This document shows, piece by piece, positions 61,396 through 64,000 of a DNA stretch of 64,000 nt. The DNA comes from Quillaja saponaria (lineage: Eukaryota; Streptophyta; Magnoliopsida; Fabales; Quillajaceae): NCBI GenBank assembly GCA_029379385.1, contig CM055607.1, forward strand, positions 1-64,000, in the 5' to 3' direction. Every line of letters begins with the position of its first letter. The stretch's first letter is position 1. The position numbers were made by a program, and so were the translations under genes. The notes below the pieces were generated by a model that worked only from the letters and a program-made list of their open reading frames with translations, was not told the DNA's origin and did no database searches.

Positions 61396-64000
61396 CAGAG
61401 TCAAATAAGAGAACCTTGAAATGTTAAAGCATATTAATATATAGGGGAAAAACAAAAAAACCATTGAATACTTGCAGCAGTGAAGTTCTCTAGATTAAGA
61501 TGGGGTAGAAACATCCCCAACACGCTGATCGGGTGAAGTAATGACAAACTAAATCTCCATTTACCAAATACAGGATCTAGTTATGCAAGTTTCCTCCTTT
61601 TATAAGATTTCATTTGGTGGTATACTTTAGTCTGCAAAATGGTAGTGTAATATCTATACCATTTTACAGAAGATAGAACAAAAAGAATGCTTAGAGGATC
61701 TTACCCAGCCATTTACAGTTTTAGTTATAGCTTATGTAGGAAAAGAAAATGAAAGAAAAGGAAGAAATAATATTCAAATGCAAACAGTTAGACACAAAAT
61801 GGAACATGAAAGAGTCTCTGGCAAGGTTAAAAATCCACTTCACTTTACATTGTTTCCGAATATATCAATAGCTTGCCCTTGAAGGCACCTGTAAACCATT
61901 AGATCTAATGTGTTGCTGTAAGTATCGCTGATTACACAGGCAGATACCTCACAACAACATAAAAAAACTAAATCCATGGAGAAAATATATCTCTAGCATT
62001 GAACTGCTGTCATCAACCAAAATCCCTAGTTACTGCAATCAGCAACAGCAGACAGGTTTCTAATAAGACTCACATCACATAAGCATTATTCCAAACCAAC
62101 TAATCTACAACAAATAATCCCAAATATTTGGACCAAGCTACATAAACCTTTCATCGAAACTAACTGGAATCTTCCACATGGACCCTCTTTTGCCATTGCA
62201 CATTAATAACATGACTATTTCATCTGTCCTAATATAGAAAGACACAAAATTAATACAGGCAATAAATGCATCGATGTTTTTTTATAAGTAAAAATCCACT
62301 AGAACACCTAACTATACCATGTCACCTTCATATGGGCAAGTTTGAATGGATTCTGAACTTCTTTTCCCTTATTTAATTGGTTTAAACAAGGGTATTTGGG
62401 GTTTGATGTGTTATAAAGCTTTGACTTTCAGAAAAAAAGACATTTATTTCTGGACAGGGAAAAGAAGCAACAAAAGGTGACACAGGTACTAACCATAAAA
62501 AATTCCAAGGTCAATTTTTGCTGCCCAGCTTCTTTGGAGAGGATTTTCTTCATGGCTTCTCTTTTAGCAGCCAACGCTGAGGGTTCCTTACAGGGTGTTA
62601 TATATCCATTCAGGGAGATGAGAGCCGTTATGCATTAGTTGTTCCTAAATGTAAATTTTTTTATTTCCTTTTTCATCCCTTCTTAACAAGGAATCCTAAA
62701 CACTATACTCTGTTCACTATTCTTATTCAATGATATTTCCTTTTACATATAAAAGAAACTAGGGCAATCAACAACTTGATAAACATTGGAGTCAAAAGCA
62801 ATACTTTATGGCAATTATTTCATAAGGTTTTACCAATACATATTTTTTTTATAAGTAATAATTTTTATTAAATGAAAAAAGAAATAATTTTAGCAGTACA
62901 TATAAGTTATAACAAATAGCAGACATCTAACCACCAGATAAATTTAAGCAAACCAGAACAACTACTGGCGACAATAAAACAATTATGTCAATGCCCAAAC
63001 CATTGCACTAAGGCATTTTGCAAGTCCATCAACTGAGGACAGTATGTAGAACATGCAATGTATACGGAACTGCAAACTTCAATAATAAGTGTCAAATACC
63101 AATGTATCGGTATGACACATGCAAGTTCACTCCTGACATATTATATCTCACTGGCTTAAATCCAAATAAGGCAAGGCCCCTAGGAACAGTCATTTTCCGA
63201 GAACCTGATAAATATAACTTATACAATTGCCTCCCGACCCTGTCTAGTCGTTTCTATTGTTTCAAGAAAACAATAATTAGCCATTTATCCTTTTAAGACA
63301 ATATAAAGTAAAACCATCCAATGGAACCACAATAACAAATCATAAATGATCACTACTTTGAAGATGGATAAGCAAGTTAACTAAGAAATGTATCAATTAT
63401 TTTCATCCAAAACCAAAATCATGCAAAGAGGGCTAATCGTGTCCTGCTCGTCACATTTCAAGTTTCTCTCATTCACACATATGTGAGACTATATTTAATA
63501 TAAGCACTCATGACTCAACACAACTCAGGCCTGCCTCTTTTCCAACTTCCCATAGTCAATTCCTTTCTCAATTTCCAGATTCTTTAACCATCTGCCAAAT
63601 TTACCAAACTTTTTTGAAGACATCTTTAATTTCCATCTATTGATGATCAGACCCGGGCTTGAGTTTGACATTTCAGTTTTCAACATGAGTACAGGAATGT
63701 AAAACAACAACTACCAACTATTCCAACGTGAAAACAAGATGACATTGTCTTTTCTCAAAATTTTATTCGATACATAGTAGTTAGTCATGTTTTATTAGAT
63801 GTTTGAATCTACAAGAATCAGAAGATAATTAATTGAAAAACAGTTAAAAAAAAAAAGAATGACGCCACAACCATAATTACAGTTTTTTACTTAAAGGAGG
63901 TAGAGCCAACCTTTGTCTGCTATCGTGTAAGATCAATTTTATTTGAGAATTCAATCATTTAAAACATATAGATATGTGCCTTTTCATAAACACCTGGCAT
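61396..64000 (-). other. Intron of the right kinase copy (partial)
   Basis: Reverse complement of left intron sequence 47196-49800. No separate gene is recognised. Short open frames here are mirror images of those in the left intron. Confidence 0.8.

Larger units (their letters stand above)
58551..64000 (-). repeat. Right arm of the large inverted repeat
   Basis: Reverse complement of 47196-52797, continuing to the window edge. It lacks about 152 bp present in the left arm and differs at scattered single bases. Its inner end is the complete 5' LTR of the Ty3/gypsy element, where the left arm has only a 130-bp piece. By symmetry the remaining kinase exon should lie beyond 64000. Confidence 0.95.

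Overview
The window is the end of a eudicot-like plant chromosome. It opens with about 1.1 kb of telomere repeat (CCCTAA on this strand), and the recognisable genes are plant families with GT-AG introns: a DEG10-type protease, the peroxisomal NAD carrier PXN and a plant Raf-like kinase. The telomere unit reads TTAGGG (human type), not the usual plant TTTAGGG, although every host gene seen is of plant type. I cannot name the species.

Layout. 1-1142 telomere. 1143-3330 AT-rich modular subtelomeric repeat. 3331-5370 AT-rich spacer with a short telomere-like patch. 5371-7924 a broken DEG10-like protease gene, with LINE scraps inside and after it. 8740-16090 a large array of CATGCATG (RY) motifs, telobox-like TTAGGGTTT motifs and scattered E2F-type TTTGGCGGGAAA sites, with an approximately 5 kb higher-order duplication. 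16090-17850 a GC-richer tandem repeat built around TGTGAACAGTAAC. 17860-19330 a satellite of about 114 bp. 19334-19411 a degenerate internal telomere tract, followed at 19412-20680 by a second copy of the same AT-rich repeat that lies behind the real telomere. This looks like a buried former chromosome end.

The first apparently intact gene is PXN, 22284-31587 (+): 11 exons that join in frame to 364 codons. Its eighth intron holds an LTR element that carries a decayed fragment of the cohesin regulator PDS5. From 31.6 to 42.4 kb no gene is recognised, but there are one hAT-like element with an exact 8-bp target duplication, a second probable one, and a SINE with an exact 16-bp target duplication.

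The last third is dominated by a very large inverted repeat. The left arm (from at least 47196 to 52797) and right arm (58551 to the window edge) are nearly identical and carry the 3' part of a Raf22/Raf28-like kinase gene in opposite orientations. The left copy is visible in full and is a pseudogene: lost start codon, in-frame stop, N-terminal deletion with frame change, and damaged conserved kinase residues. Only the last exon of the right copy is in the window; it keeps the conserved Asp that the left copy has lost. The loop between the arms holds a decayed Ty3/gypsy chromovirus-type retrotransposon (53291-58680, minus strand), and the duplication breakpoint falls inside its 5' LTR.

Taken together, the window shows subtelomere turnover (end addition, satellite growth, inverted duplication) next to a conserved metabolic gene. 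There is no multi-gene pathway here; the genes have unrelated functions.
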